Positions 1 to 10,989 of a DNA stretch of 64,000 nucleotides are shown here, in pieces. Position 1 is the stretch's first letter. Each line of letters starts with the position of its first letter. Source of the DNA: Uranotaenia lowii (Eukaryota > Arthropoda > Insecta > Diptera > Culicidae); assembly GCF_029784155.1 (NCBI RefSeq), contig NC_073693.1:23038002-23102001 (forward strand), read 5' to 3'. Under the pieces are notes generated by a model. That model was not told where the DNA came from and made no database searches. It saw nothing but the letters and a program-made list of their open reading frames with translations. A program made the position numbers and the translations under genes.

Positions 1-152
1 GAATGTAGTGGTCATGCATCATTTTGCTTGGGAGCTGGAGTCTTCATGCCAGTAGTGCTTTTCCAATCATATCATCTTTGGTAAGGTAGACTTATCAGCG
101 CATTTTCGGCATAGAGATTTGCTAAATAGGCATTGAATTCTATGGGTGTAGT
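1..152 (+). repeat. Truncated copy of a dispersed SINE-like repeat
   Basis: This stretch matches 9947-10113 closely: both contain GTAGTGGTCATGCATCATTTT, the ATATCATCTT segment, CAGCGCATT, GCTAAATAGGCATTG and TCTATGGGTG in the same order. The copy is cut by the window edge, so its head is not visible. The better copy at 9787-10113 starts with a tRNA-like segment, so I read this as the body and tail of the same SINE-like family. Confidence 0.6.
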
Positions 153-914
153 ATTTTTTGGATTACTTGTACAGATGTGGATCAAGGACCAGGGTAGCCT
201 GAAATATCATATGTTCCGGTACCTTTTGGGCTGAAATTGCTCTATATCCTGTCAGAATCTGTCAAGCGCATTTCAACTCATTTATTCAATTCTTCTGTGG
301 AATTTCATTGTAAACTAGAAGCTTTTGAGAATATAAGTCTTGAACGTCGCTTTACCATTCCTTAGGATTAACCAACGAGCTGAAAATTTGTTTGAAGCCA
401 TCAGTATCTGGAATAAAAACGCTTATCGATATGGGTCCAATCAAATATTACGTAACGCGTTTAGGGTGAAGGATGCCTTTCAGGTTGTTACGGTTTGTGG
501 ATTTAAAATAAAAAATCTGATAAGAATGTGTAGGGGTGGGTGGGGGTTGTGGAAAATTATCGTAAATTGCGTTACGTAAGATTCGAACGGACCCTAATTG
601 GTCCTCTCACGACTCCTTAGTATTAAACACGCCTCTCTCAGCGAAACTCAACAGCAGTTAATTTTTATGACATTTTATAATGTTCGAAAATACAGCAAGA
701 ATAATAATAATAATAATAATAATATCTATAAAAAGTAAGAGAATGATAAGAAAAAATTAAGCGCCATTTCTTAAAAGTAACATCCAACTACAATGTATTT
801 CATTAGATGCTCATTTATAACCAATTTATATTTTTATTTCATTAGATGCCAATTTGTATCCAATTTGTAACTACAAAATTTTACATATAATATTGACATT
901 ACAGTAGTTCCAAA
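153..914. other. Gene-free AT-rich stretch with a short (AAT)n microsatellite
   Basis: No supported gene. The small open frame at 340-579 has no recognisable domain and ordinary AT-rich composition. A perfect AAT microsatellite lies at about 710-724. Confidence 0.5.
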
Positions 915-1545
915 GAGGGCTTGTGATATAGCTCAGTTGGCAAATTTGTTGTCTCCTGAGCCGATGTCCGCGAGTGCGATAAGTTTTTAAATAACGATCG
1001 TCCAACCAGAGGTGCCAGGAGTCCTGATTTATCAGGATTTGTCCTGATTTTTGAGAGACCGTCCTGATTTTTCAAAAACTCTTGAATTGTCCTGATTTTT
1101 GAAAATTGGTCCCTGAAATGTCCTGATTTGTTCTGATTATCATAAAAACTTCTCAAATACAATTGAATTTGTAGTTTAACTATGAGAAAATCGAATAAAT
1201 AGGTAATAAAATAGCTTAACCCATTCAACAGATGATAATCTTCGGTTCAGATGATATTTAAATGGTGTTTTTCAATATAAACTACGCAGGCCTGCAAACT
1301 GTTGTTGCATAAATCACGGCGTTTACAGCACCTGAATTGCGCCTTTATTTACGCAATCTAAGCAGAAATCCTTATTATTTCTTGAATCAAGAAGTGTCAT
1401 GAAAAATCCTGATTTTTAGCTTCACGTTGTCCTGATTTTTGACGAAACCACCTGGCACCCCTGGCTTCTAGCAAGAGTCATCTCGAATGCCCAGGGCGTT
1501 GCGCAGTGGTTTGACACGCCAAATAGATGTAAGAATATAAACCTT
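915..1545 (+). repeat. tRNA-derived SINE interrupted by a DNA transposon
   Basis: GCTTGTGATATAGCTCAGTTGG at 919-940 is a tRNA-like head with a good A box (TAGCTCAGTTGG). The B-box side (GTCCGCGAGTGCGA) has decayed. A second copy at 42361-42535 on the minus strand has an intact B box (GAGTTCGAGCCC) and continues with ATAACGATCCGCCAAC and then GCGAATGCC. Here the same two flanking words (ATAACGATCGTCCAAC and TCGAATGCC) are separated by the element at 1007-1463. The SINE is therefore split into 915-1006 and 1464 to about 1545. The A and B boxes imply RNA polymerase III ancestry. Confidence 0.7.
1007..1463 (+). mobile_element. hAT-like MITE, 'CCTGATTT' family
   Basis: The ends are inverted: CAGAGGTGCCAGGAG on the left and, read inward from the right, CAGGGGTGCCAGGTG. 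The word GTCCTGATTT is reiterated on one strand near both ends (five or more times on the left, twice on the right), with unrelated AT-rich DNA between. The ends resemble the other CAGNGNTGCCA elements in this window. No convincing 8-bp target duplication is visible, so the right junction may be damaged. It has no coding capacity and would rely on a transposase in trans. Confidence 0.65.
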
Positions 1546-3599
1546 GCTAAAACAGTTTTTTTTAATTCGACTCACATAAAATATTTTAAGGAATAATTGG
1601 AAAGCAAACGATATTTTCCTGAACTTCCAACTTCTGTTTCTATGAAAAAAATTAGAACAAAATTCCAAAAAATTAAAACTGAGTAGGTATATGGTTCCCA
1701 AGCAATAGAAAACGATTCCAAAACTCAATTAATTATGTATTTTATATACTAAAGTCATAAATTGCCATCGATCTAAAAAATTTTAGAAAAGAAAAATATC
1801 TTAAGTCTTGTGAGATGCTTAATTTAACTTAGCTTTTTTTTTTCAATATTTCGAACCACTGTGTTCTGTAGGAGATCACGTGGCTTTTGCTCGGCAGACT
1901 GCAATGCAAATGCTGTTCGCACGCATACCAATGTACCTTCGATTCATGGTTCCCAAATAGCGATTTTTGCATTTAAAATGCTTCGATATGACTTTTAGTT
2001 AGTCGAATCTCTTATGTTCTCCAACTTATTTCGAAGCTTAAGTTGATAGCAACGGTCTTATCATACAACCCAATTAGTATGAAAACATTTGTGCGTAGTT
2101 TTAAATGAAGTTTCAGGGAAAACATCAGCCCAAAAATACCTCTTTAATGAACATGTATTTTTTCCAGCTTCCAACACTGGTGGTGTATTTCGATTGAGGT
2201 TGCATGCCAAGAAAAGGAACAAAATTAGTTTTAAATTTTTATTTAAAACCTAAATAAATATTCAGTCTTTAGTCTTTCTAGTATTTTTTGATTTTTTGCC
2301 GAGTTTAACTGTAAGCATGAGTATTTATTGCAATTTTTTCAAATGAATGTCCGCGTTTGAAAGCGCATGTGAATTTAACAGTTGCACAAGAAAGGTGAGT
2401 TCATCTGATTTTCATACGGTGATTTCCAACATAATTTCCTCGGATGCAGATCGAAAAAAATTAACTCCTTTTAATAAAGTACAAACAATCAAAAAATTCG
2501 GTATGCACAGATTTGAAACAAATTATTCTCTTCGCAATGAAAATATATTCAAATTTTATCAGCTCAATTTGGACCTGAAAAACATGAAAAGACATGTTGG
2601 CATGCCAAGAAAAGGACCATGCCAAAATGAGGCTCACTTACCCTAGACTAACTAGCGATTAGCTTTTTAACGGCAGTCACTAGAAATTCCAAAAATTAAT
2701 ATGCATCAGTTGGCTCAAGTATGATGAGTTTGAAAAGTCCAAAGTCCAAAGTAAATTTTGACGGCCGCCATAAAAAAAAAACAAAAAGTGTTCGTACAAG
2801 TAATTTATTTTTATTTAAAAACTTCCAAATCGTTGCCATACGCTAAGAAAACGAAATTTCTAATCAGCTTCTGGTAAAATTTTGAATTTAGTCTTCTCTC
2901 AGAATAAAATTATAAAAAAGTTAATTTTTTTTGCGATAATCTACGACGGAACTTTTTAGTAAGGCATTTTGTCACCTCAGCTCTATAATTTTTGGGAAAG
3001 GTTCATATTTTTGTTTAAGAGAATTGAAATTCAGAAAATCATAAAATTAAAAAAATTATGTTGATGGAATTAGTGTGTACTAGCTCTATTTCTTTTCCTC
3101 CAAATTGGGTTAACATTTATCGAGTTGTTATTAAATGGAAAGACGTCAAAATTGAGAAATAGTTTAGTATCTTAGCCGTAGATCTAGATAGTTCAATGCA
3201 TAGAAATGATCATAAGTGTTTTTATTTTTTTTAATAAGGGCCACCCTAATATACATTCTTGAACTAGCTTGATTAGCTTCAATTGGACTGAAAAACGTAT
3301 GTAACGGATTTAATTTTTTTTAACCTTATCACTGGGCAAATTTTGGTGGGTCTTTTGGGCTGTAGCAAAAAAATAAAGTTTGTTTGAGAATAAATATAGA
3401 CAAAGTGACTTTTTTTATCTAAAAAATCATGCAACCTTACCGTTTAAAAAAAAAAATGAAACATTTTTAGTTGAAATCATGTATTTTTTACTAAGGTTTT
3501 ACATTACTTACGCTACAAATGTAGAAAAAGTAATTAAATACTGGCTGATAAATGTCTGCTTTAACGGTTTAATTTTTCTTTCAAAAACTGTATCACTTT
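1546..3599. other. Gene-free AT-rich stretch
   Basis: I see no supported gene or element boundary. The word GCATGCCAAGAAAAGGA occurs at about 2203 and again at about 2600, hinting at a decayed duplication. The open frame at 2347-2646 (99 codons) has no recognisable domain. Confidence 0.4.
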
Positions 3600-4600
3600 G
3601 GTTTTTAACTTGGAGCTGTTGTTGATAATTTTTATTTCTGGAGATAGGTTGTTATATTTAGATGGTATAATAAACGATTTTTTTTTTGCTCTAAAGATGT
3701 AGTAGATCAACTTCGTTGCAAGTTATCAGAGTGACGAAGGTTTTGAATATTAGCACTAGAGTGTAAGTCGCAGAGTTCTGTTATTGAAAGAATGTAAATA
3801 ATGTTATGCAATCGCAAAGACTCAAGATGTTGTGTAGGAAACAGTAATGGGGTTGAAAATGTTTTTCAAACAACTATTCTGAAGCTTTTGAAGCATTAGG
3901 AGTTGTGACAAAGAGGCTCTCCCTCAAATAAAAAAAAGAGTAGTTTATGTGGGAGTGTGAAAAGGCGTAATTAAATTTTGAAAGAACATCTAGGTAGATC
4001 CCTAAATATTTGAACTTTTTCAATAGCAGTTCCATCCACAGCTGTATCTTTTTACGCGTCGAACGAAACAGTATGTAATAAGTCTTTTATATAGTTGAGC
4101 GAAAGTAAGATTGAATTAAAGTGTTTAGATAGTAAGTAAAAATGAAGTTTCGAGTCATTTCTGATTTGTTGAATAATCGAGCCATTTTATTTCCGATTTG
4201 TTGAATAATCACGCTGAGTAAAACATTGTAGTATCATCAGCAAACAAGCGTGGTGTCTTCTGTAAGAGAAAATTACATAAATCATTATCAATATTTCTTA
4301 ACTCACTACTTTTGGTATTTTTAATAGGAACAAACTGCTTGCGCCCGTCTAGATAACTATTTAATTTGGACAGAAGAATGTCATGGTTGAGGGTGTCGGA
4401 AGCTATTTTAGGATAAAAAAACAATTCCCAACAATGTTTTTCGATTCTATTTTGGATATGATGAAGTCAACAAGTTCCGAAATTGCAATAAGGGTACTCG
4501 AGCCTGATTTGAACCCATTTTGCAGCTTGTACTAATCTGGTTTAAGAAGTCAACTATCCTATTCACAAGAGGCCCCTCAAAAACTTTACTAAAACACACC
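3600..4600 (-). pseudogene. Degenerate non-LTR retrotransposon reverse transcriptase
   Basis: Translated on the minus strand with frame changes, the region shows the ordered landmarks of a LINE reverse transcriptase. An SKVFEGPLVNRIVDF segment near 4600-4550 is followed by a GF-x2-GSST-x2-AI-like stretch near 4500. Next come DTLNHDILLSKLNSYL near 4400-4360 and the catalytic-type LFADDTTMFYS near 4245-4212. Thumb and connection-like sequence continues to about 3640. Stops and frameshifts interrupt it. This motif order is that of Jockey/CR1/L2-type LINEs; I cannot choose the clade. No endonuclease domain or poly(A) tail is recognisable. It is a dead fragment. Confidence 0.8.
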
Positions 4601-4779
4601 ATTTTGATATGGACAATAGTCTCTAAAATTTGATAAAAACTACGGCATTACAGAGATTTCTAAAACACCAATTGGGAATTCCAATTGCATCTCGCTGAAT
4701 GAACTTATTCTGGAGGCCTTCAATCATTGAAGAAGTGTTCTCCGCGAAAGTTTGATGTTTTGTTGTACTTTTCCTAATC

Positions 4780-5330
4780 CGGCAAAAGCGACTTAAACGG
4801 TGAATCGTTTTTCAAGAACTTCTTCTTGAGCCCTACCATGATTAACTTTTTAAGAATGGAATTTCATGAATTTTTAAGCAAAGTTAGCTAGACATGTATT
4901 GTTTACATGGGAACCATTTGGAGACAATCGGATAAGAGCTTTTTGAGATTGCTTCTAAACAAGAAGATCATTGAAACCAAAATTAATTGTACCTACTTAG
5001 TTGTGGAAAACTCCCACCGATACCGAAATAAATTGAAATCCAAGATTTTACCATTATCCATGTGGTAAAACCGTTAAAATAAACCTGAGAACCCAAAGGT
5101 GTGTTAGAATTGCTAAAAAATGTTGATCGAAGGCAAGGAAAGTAAGTTCATTCAAGCCCACTCCTAACATTTTAACTCGGGAAGTTGCCAAGGAGGTCAA
5201 TATTTTTTCTGGTTCGTCCAACGGACATGAAAGAGATTCATTTCAACAATGCGTAAGAAAGCCGTCTTGCCTGATCAATAAAAAGAATATAGAGTGTCCC
5301 TGTCCCTGTCACAATTAAATGTATGCACAC
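4780..5330 (-). pseudogene. Possible further fragment of the DD37E transposase family
   Basis: On the minus strand, words near 4940-4880 (ATGTAAACAATACATG, then GCTAACTTTGC) recur on the plus strand near 8465-8505, and both lie close to better DD37E remnants. Short translated pieces look like the helix-turn-helix linker of mariner-type transposases but are too broken to prove it. Treat as a repeat fragment of uncertain identity. Confidence 0.3.
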
Positions 5331-5384
5331 AATTTAAGAACAAATCTTTTTTTTTATGTTCTTTAAAAAGTAAAATTCAACTTA

Positions 5385-6015
5385 AAAAAATTAGATTCCA
5401 GTCAATTGTAGGCCAGTGATCGTATTTTTGATCGAATACTGCTTATTAGCTTCAGAACAGACTGATTTGGGATGATTTTGTCTATTTTTTCCAGTCTTTT
5501 GCGAAGAGCTCGCTAGAATCTGCAGGATTTACATGTTTTCTCGATATAGCAGGGCAAAACTTCCCAAAAAGTTTCCATCAGTCTCGGTTGAAGACAATTT
5601 AGCGGATTCATCTCATTCGGTACTATCTGGATTTTATTTGATAGGCCATCCATGCCAGGCCATCCTGTCCTTTAGGAAGTGAACTGATACTAAATCAGCC
5701 TAGAACAGTACTGGGTGATCATGCTTGCGGATCATGGGCAGCAGGCGACACGGTTCAGGCACTCACGGATGTAAACGGCTGTATTCATTGTATCAGTGAT
5801 TATGAATGGCTCGGAATACATGCCACGCTCACATATGGCTTGCCGAACCATTGCCTTTTAACGAGTTTTTCGATTAAAATTGATGTCAACACTTTGGCCA
5901 TCCCGAACAGGGTAATACTCGTAACCCTGAGGCATTTTGTAATCAAACTTGAAACAGGTTTTGCGTCGATAATAACGCCCAGCGATTTTACACACAGGAT
6001 TTGATCATACATATG
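5385..6015 (-). pseudogene. Degenerate ITmD37E-like (DD37E) transposase, catalytic half
   Basis: Minus-strand translation, after one frame change near 5965, gives FKFDYKMPQGYEYYPVRDGQ, then SEPFIITDTMNTAVYIREC, then NPLNCLQPR-like sequence. These fit the first-aspartate block, the INTDVYIRECL block and the VPKEMNPPNCPELRPIE block of the DD37E lineage of the IS630/Tc1/mariner superfamily. Stops occur at about 5884, 5735 and later. The second catalytic aspartate block is too decayed to read. A second copy of the C-terminal part lies at 34480-34880 and an N-terminal part at 35683-35943. No terminal inverted repeats could be assigned. Confidence 0.75.
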
Positions 6016-6732
6016 AGGCTCTCAGAATCAGAGGGGTGCTAGTGCCAAAATCATCGATTTGGAGTTAAATATACCTAACGATTCTTCTTGTTCCAATGCA
6101 AAACTCAGGTTTTTATAATTTGTTTGAACACTTTTTTGATTGAATTAAAATTCCTCGAATTCAAAAAATATATGATAAATCGAGCAACTTCACAACTTTG
6201 AAGCGCGTTTTCTCGAAACTATTATTTAAGCACTTGCACCCCTCTGATCCCAAGCGCTTCATATAATTTACGAGGCCTTGGTTTCGAGGAAGCCGCTTGA
6301 TTTCGACTCAGCTTCGGATTCTTCTGGTTTTTATATGTCTCTAGACCCAATCTTAGCTTGGCGCGATGGACAATGCTCAGAGGAGATTCCACCTTTTGAC
6401 CATATCCCGAACTGGGGCTATCTTCTTACCGGCGTGTGCACGCATGAGTTTCCAGTCCGAAGTTTTGTCCACCGGACCCGGTTTCAGCCTAGATTTTTTT
6501 TTGACTGTAGAATCTGCCAATTGGGGGAAGGGACACTTTACACTCGAATGAAATAAACACACGGATTGGAAACAACTTTCTTTTTACTCCCGATCTCTAC
6601 AAAGGTTAGTTATTCACTGACTGTGCTATCGAGTCATCCGCATCGCTCGGGGATTGGATAAACGAGTCCATCTCTCGGATGTTTTCTCTCTCGGGTTCTC
6701 TCTTGCTTCAATGGATTAAGGGATGTTGGGGA
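6016..6732. other. Repeat-like flank, possible LTR or large-element fragment
   Basis: There is no supported gene. The stretch is richer in GC than its surroundings, and three overlapping open frames at 6278-6562 show no domain. It ends at the exact target duplication of the MITE at 6733. The flank resumes after 7127, so 6565-6732 plus 7128-7177 was one piece before insertion. Confidence 0.35.
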
Positions 6733-7119
6733 CAAGGTTGCCGAAACCACAGAAAAATCTGTAATTTCACAAAATTTTGAGCAAATTTTCATCACAGAAT
6801 CTGTGTCACAGTACACAGAATTTTTAAACTTTCACAGATTTCACAGAATTTTAAAATTTTGAATGGGTTTCCGAGATTGTAATTTTTTGGGACAATATAA
6901 AATTAAGATTTCTTACTTTAAATTAGAAAAGTATGATAAGATTGGTAATGGTAATTGATTTCGCCCATCTGAAATGTGAAAAAGACCCAATTTATTATGA
7001 ATTTTCTTTGAAATTCAAGGAAATAGCATCACAAAAATCCATCACAGTATTTTGGGGTGAAATCACAGAAAATCAGAATTATTTTTCTCAAAAACACAGA
7101 ATTTTTTTCGGCAACCTTG
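6733..7119 (+). mobile_element. hAT-like MITE, 'CACAGAA' family
   Basis: Perfect 14-bp inverted ends CAAGGTTGCCGAAA/TTTCGGCAACCTTG enclose 387 bp. They are flanked by an exact 8-bp duplication, GTTGGGGA, at 6725-6732 and 7120-7127. An 8-bp duplication is the hallmark of hAT elements. The word CACAGAA or CACAGAT is reiterated at least nine times, always on this strand, near both ends. Diverged relatives lie at 27836-27990 and, inverted, at 36200-36513. There is no coding capacity. Confidence 0.88.
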
Positions 7120-7177
7120 GTTGGGGATAGTTCGCAAACCGATTGGATTATAACTCTACATTGACCACGAAACTGCT

Positions 7178-7688
7178 TTAACACGTTCGTCGCCACGCTC
7201 ATTTTGGTAGTTTTGCTAGCCGGGCCCAAACAATTTTTCAGAGAGAGAAAGCAAAGAGGGAGAACTCCCATATTTGAAACGTGTGGCGAAGCTGAGCGGC
7301 AGCCTTGCCAGATCTACGGATTTCTCCGTAGTTCAACGGATTTTCAGCATTTGTACGGAGCTACGGATCGATGCTCGAAATCTCCGGTTTTCAACATTTC
7401 CTACGGATTTTCTACGGATTATCGAAAAAATTCAAGGGATTCTGCGGAGAAACGAAAATTCTCCCCGACGACCAAAAAAAAAAAAAAGGTCATCAAGTTT
7501 TATTTTGTCGAAATCAGTACATTTTTAGATTTTCCTAAAATCTACGGACTTGAGCGGTTTTCAATCTGGCAACGCTGCTGAGCGGTAAACTCAAGTAAGA
7601 GAGCGTCACCTGCTTTTTGATGTGACGGGCCCCCCCAGGAAATACACCCGTCTGCCGAATATGGGTGACGTGGCGACGAACGTGTTAA
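7178..7688 (+). mobile_element. piggyBac-like MITE carrying a nested hAT-like MITE
   Basis: TTAA at 7178-7181 and 7685-7688 flank inverted ends CACGTTCGTCGCCACG (left) and CGTGGCGACGAACGTG (right), a perfect 16-bp match. TTAA target duplication plus short inverted ends is the piggyBac signature. The element is interrupted by the MITE at 7300-7577. Removing that insert and one copy of its duplication leaves a non-coding element of about 217 bp. Confidence 0.82.
7300..7577 (+). mobile_element. hAT-like MITE, 'CTACGGA' family, nested
   Basis: Inverted ends are CAGCCTTGCCAGAT on the left and CAGCGTTGCCAGAT read inward from the right. An exact 8-bp duplication CTGAGCGG lies at 7292-7299 and 7578-7585. 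The word CTACGGA (or TACGGA) recurs on this strand near both ends. The element sits inside the piggyBac-like MITE, so it is the younger insertion. It is 278 bp and non-coding. Confidence 0.88.
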
Positions 7689-8014
7689 GTGGGCCATAGA
7701 CTACACAAATTGGCCTGTACAAATTCGATGATTCCGCGTCGATTGTTTGATCTATGCTCGCCCACACACTATACAAACATATTTCACGCGAACACAAATG
7801 ATTGCTGGCGAAAACACGACAGCAACAAAAAATAACCATCTCCACCCCGGCTGGGAGAATGTTTTGTACAAAATATTTCGATCCCGACCGATTTTACTCC
7901 AACCGTTTGGGCGCTCATTCAAGCAGTGCCATACACCATGCAAATCGTGCTCACAGTGACAAAATTTCATCGAATTTCATCGCATTTGTACAAATATTGT
8001 GTAGTCTGTGGCCC
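7689..8014 (+). mobile_element. MITE with GGGCCAYAGACTACACAA ends
   Basis: The left end GGGCCATAGACTACACAA (7691-7708) and the right end, read inward as GGGCCACAGACTACACAA, match over about 18 bp. Similarity then continues imperfectly through TGTACAAAT...CGATG. It begins within 3 bp of the TTAA of the previous element. A GGGCC start is seen in some PIF/Harbinger elements, but a 3-bp target duplication cannot be proven here, so the superfamily is open. Confidence 0.7.
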
Positions 8015-9289
8015 GCTTTACTCTCTGTATTTCGGAATCATATTCCGGACTGGCCCAATGCTTACTTCTTTCATTTTCGCTGACTGCCTCAACAAAATAT
8101 TGGGGATGGTACACTATTTGTACACGATATTTTTGCGCTTTTCTGAGGAAACGCTTCTCATTTCAACGAAAATTATGTAAATAGGAGCTCACGATACATC
8201 AAGTTTTAAGTTGAACTGTAAACAACAACACACAGCAGAAATTAGCTGTTTAAACGTCATCCGGAATGAGAAGGGCTGCATCAAAATCGTTCTTAGTCAT
8301 AATGGACACCCTATATGATGACAGAATCGTAAGCAAGAAACGTGTACCGTACATTGTTCAAAATTCTGAAATGCTTCTTTATAGGAAAATCTTCAAAATC
8401 CACTGTAAGTAAGAAAGATGGGGCTAGTAAAGCACAAAATTTGTCTAAGCTATCTTGAAAAATTTTGAACATGTAAACAATACATCACTTGCTAACTTTG
8501 CTGAAAATTTTGTCAAATCCATCTACGCATTCAAAAATTATTGACAAGATAAAAAGGTGCATGAGTTTTGAGAACAGGCCTTAATTTGAAATTTTTTTTC
8601 CTCCACTGGAATTTGCCTAATCTTCTCCAGTAATGATAATACAGCGTATCAATTCTAAAAAAAATGAAGAAAAATTAAGGGTTTTATCTCAAGATGAAAA
8701 ACTGAACTTGATTGCAATGTTTATTCTTCACTTCTGCACAAGTGCCGACCTCATAAATTTGTTTTTCATATTTCACAAACAATTCGTTCGACCTAATCAG
8801 CGTTTTTCTTTTACCGAAACCTCCTTCGAACCTACGTTAATATTTTTGCTACTGAGCCGGATATCGGTATCTTTTTTTTGCGTCTCCGGTTTTCTCATCG
8901 GATCCAAGAAAAGAATCAGTCATCATCATAAACGTAATCGAGCAAAACCAAGAGACTGGAACGGAGTGTCATCGAGAAGAGACCTACATTGAGCAAATCC
9001 TTTATGATGTTTGATTTTTTTTGGGGTACCAATTTTATTTTCAACCCACACCCAAAATTCAGCCTCTGTGCCAATGGCGTGTAGTCAATTACATAGCATC
9101 ATTGGTACAAGAAGATAACGCGATCGGTGCTGATTCGATTTGCTCCCACCGGCATTAATCTCCCAAGTTAACCGAATTGCGTATGTCTGAAAGAAACAAA
9201 ATAAAAACGCTTTCACGTCCCTCCCTATCGCACCACAAGACGAAGAAGGATGGAAATAAATACCGGCCAACACCAGGCAGCCAGCGAAC
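8015..9289. other. Gene-free stretch with weak transposase-like remnant
   Basis: Near 8385-8580 the plus strand contains words shared with 4880-4940 and may be another DD37E remnant, but stops are frequent. The open frame 8633-8992 (119 codons, Phe-rich) has no recognisable domain and no splice or codon evidence for being a gene. Confidence 0.35.
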
Positions 9290-9560
9290 CGAGCACTGTG
9301 CTTGTGAATGTAGCAAAAGCAACAACAAAAACATCCTTCTAATTCAATCCCTTCAATCCACCAGCAAACAACCACGGCCGAGCTGTGCGTGTGTATGCAG
9401 TAAAAGCAACAACAAAAAAAACATTCCTTCAATTCAATTCGCCGGCAAACAACCACGGCTAAGCTGTGCGTGTGTATGTAGCAAAAGCAACAAGAATATA
9501 TTCCTTCAATTCACCGGCAAACAAGCACCGGCAAAGCTGCCCGGCTTTAGCAGCTGTGTA
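9290..9560 (+). repeat. Minisatellite of about 85-90 bp, three units
   Basis: The block GAGC-TGTGC-TGTGTATG-AG-AAAAGCAACAAC-AAAAACATTCCTTCAATTCA-CAAACAACCACGGC repeats with starts near 9291, 9380 and 9462 and a partial fourth near 9530. The overlapping open frame at 9177-9593 simply reads through these units (repeating Cys-Ala-Cys-Val-Cys-Ser-Lys-Ser-Asn) and I do not treat it as a gene. Confidence 0.7.
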
Positions 9561-9786
9561 TATGTAGCGTGTGTATGTAATAGCAGGCAGTAAGCAAAGC
9601 ACAGTTCTCATTCAATGGGTTTCCCGTTTCCTTCACTCCCGTTCCCTTTCCCGTTTCCATCGCAAGACAAATGAATACCTTGAAAGGAGGCCAAACACCG
9701 GGAAGCCACTGTCGTGCGTTTCTTTTGTGATTGATCGGTGGCAGAATGCCTATGACAAATATCCCTCTACCTGCATGAAGCTCAAA

Positions 9787-10113
9787 TAGTACACTGGTTA
9801 AAATGTCGGTCTGGAAGTCCATTTAGTTAGTGATTTGAGTTCGATTCTCCCTACGGGCGCTGTGGTTTATATTTTTATTTTCTTGTTTCTGGGATGAATT
9901 ATCCAATAGGGAGGAAATCCCATAAAATGTTTTTCTTGTTTTGCTTGAATGTAGTGGTCATGCATCATTTTAGTTGGGTGCCGAGTCCTTATGCCAGTTA
10001 CGGTTTTTCAAACATATCATCTTCGGCACAGTGCACATTTCAGCGCATTATCGGCACAGAGATATGCTAAATAGGCATTGGATTTTTGCAACCTCTTCTA
10101 TGGGTGCACCTAT
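9787..10113 (+). repeat. SINE-like element with tRNA-related head
   Basis: The head at 9788-9865 contains GTACACTGGTTAAAATGTCGG and GAGTTCGATTCTCCC at 9836-9850, which matches an RNA polymerase III B box at tRNA-like spacing. The body continues through TTTCTGGGATGAATTATCC to TCTATGGGTG near 10113 and is shared with window positions 1-152. The A box is poor. A tRNA-derived SINE is the simplest reading. Confidence 0.55.
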
Positions 10114-10931
10114 AATGTGCCGAGTCATCTTCAATTTTGTTCCTCGAGGGTGGTTTTCTGCAACTGTTATCGTTTGCAAAACAACGTTCATTTACCCAAT
10201 ATTATCGGCTACAATTGTACCATTAACATGCAAATTGTTTTTATTTGAAAATTAAATAGCAGTTAAAGATTGAACTTTCCGTTTTTAATATGCACCGGAT
10301 CAGGTTGGATCTTTAAAGTTGAGGTCGTTGACTGTCAAGAATGCCTTTACGCGAATTTAGATTCAATCATCACTTTTCGAAAATTTAACAAGTACAGAAT
10401 TATTAAAATAACAAAAACTACAATTACAAAACGTTTTGAAATTGAGACTGATAGTAGGATTAATCGGAATCGCTCATTGATCGTTTCACAGTTCTTCACA
10501 CTAATCTGTTGTTATGGTCATCTAAAAATAACTGAACACATATAATGTAATCAATTGGTAACTTTTTTTCTTGCTTTATTAAAAACAATTATTCGGTCAC
10601 AGTCTTAATTTCTGTGCTGCGTTTTGCTGCCATTTCCTAGTTGATAGTTAGAGGTTCGGTGACCTCTCTGGTGTCAGCAGCTCGATATAGGAGTTAATGA
10701 ATAAAAAAGTTACTGAAGACAGACTACGCTACCGATGTTTTTTTGTTGAAACAGTGAAACAGTGAAATCGTTAAACAATTTTTAATTCAACAAAGAATCT
10801 TAATTTTTTTTTTATTTGATTATTGGGATTTTAACGGGTATGGGGTCATTCATCCCTCTAAAGAATCTTAAAGAAATATCCAAAATAGTTCTATGAATAG
10901 CACTCTTTCCTTTTTAAATGATATGGCACCA
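10114..10931. other. Gene-free stretch downstream of the copy 1 gene
   Basis: The open frame 10270-10545 has no recognisable domain. No element ends were recognised. Confidence 0.4.
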
Positions 10932-10937
10932 TTTAAT
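10932..10937 (-). promoter_or_regulatory. Possible polyadenylation signal of four-TM copy 1
   Basis: ATTAAA on the minus strand lies about 53 nt after the stop codon of the copy 1 gene. No AATAAA is closer. Position is plausible but transcript evidence is needed. Confidence 0.35.
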
Positions 10938-10989
10938 TTTTTAGATCATATTTACAGTTATCAAATTAAAAATAAAATAAATTATTGGA

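Noticed and set aside
8633..8992. 119-codon plus-strand frame as a membrane protein gene
   Set aside because: Phe-rich composition is explained by T-rich DNA; no homologous features, no splice partners, no conserved neighbour.
9177..9593. 138-codon frame with repeating Cys-rich units
   Set aside because: It reads through a non-coding-looking 85-90 bp minisatellite whose units differ in length by non-multiples of three; no domain or splice signals.
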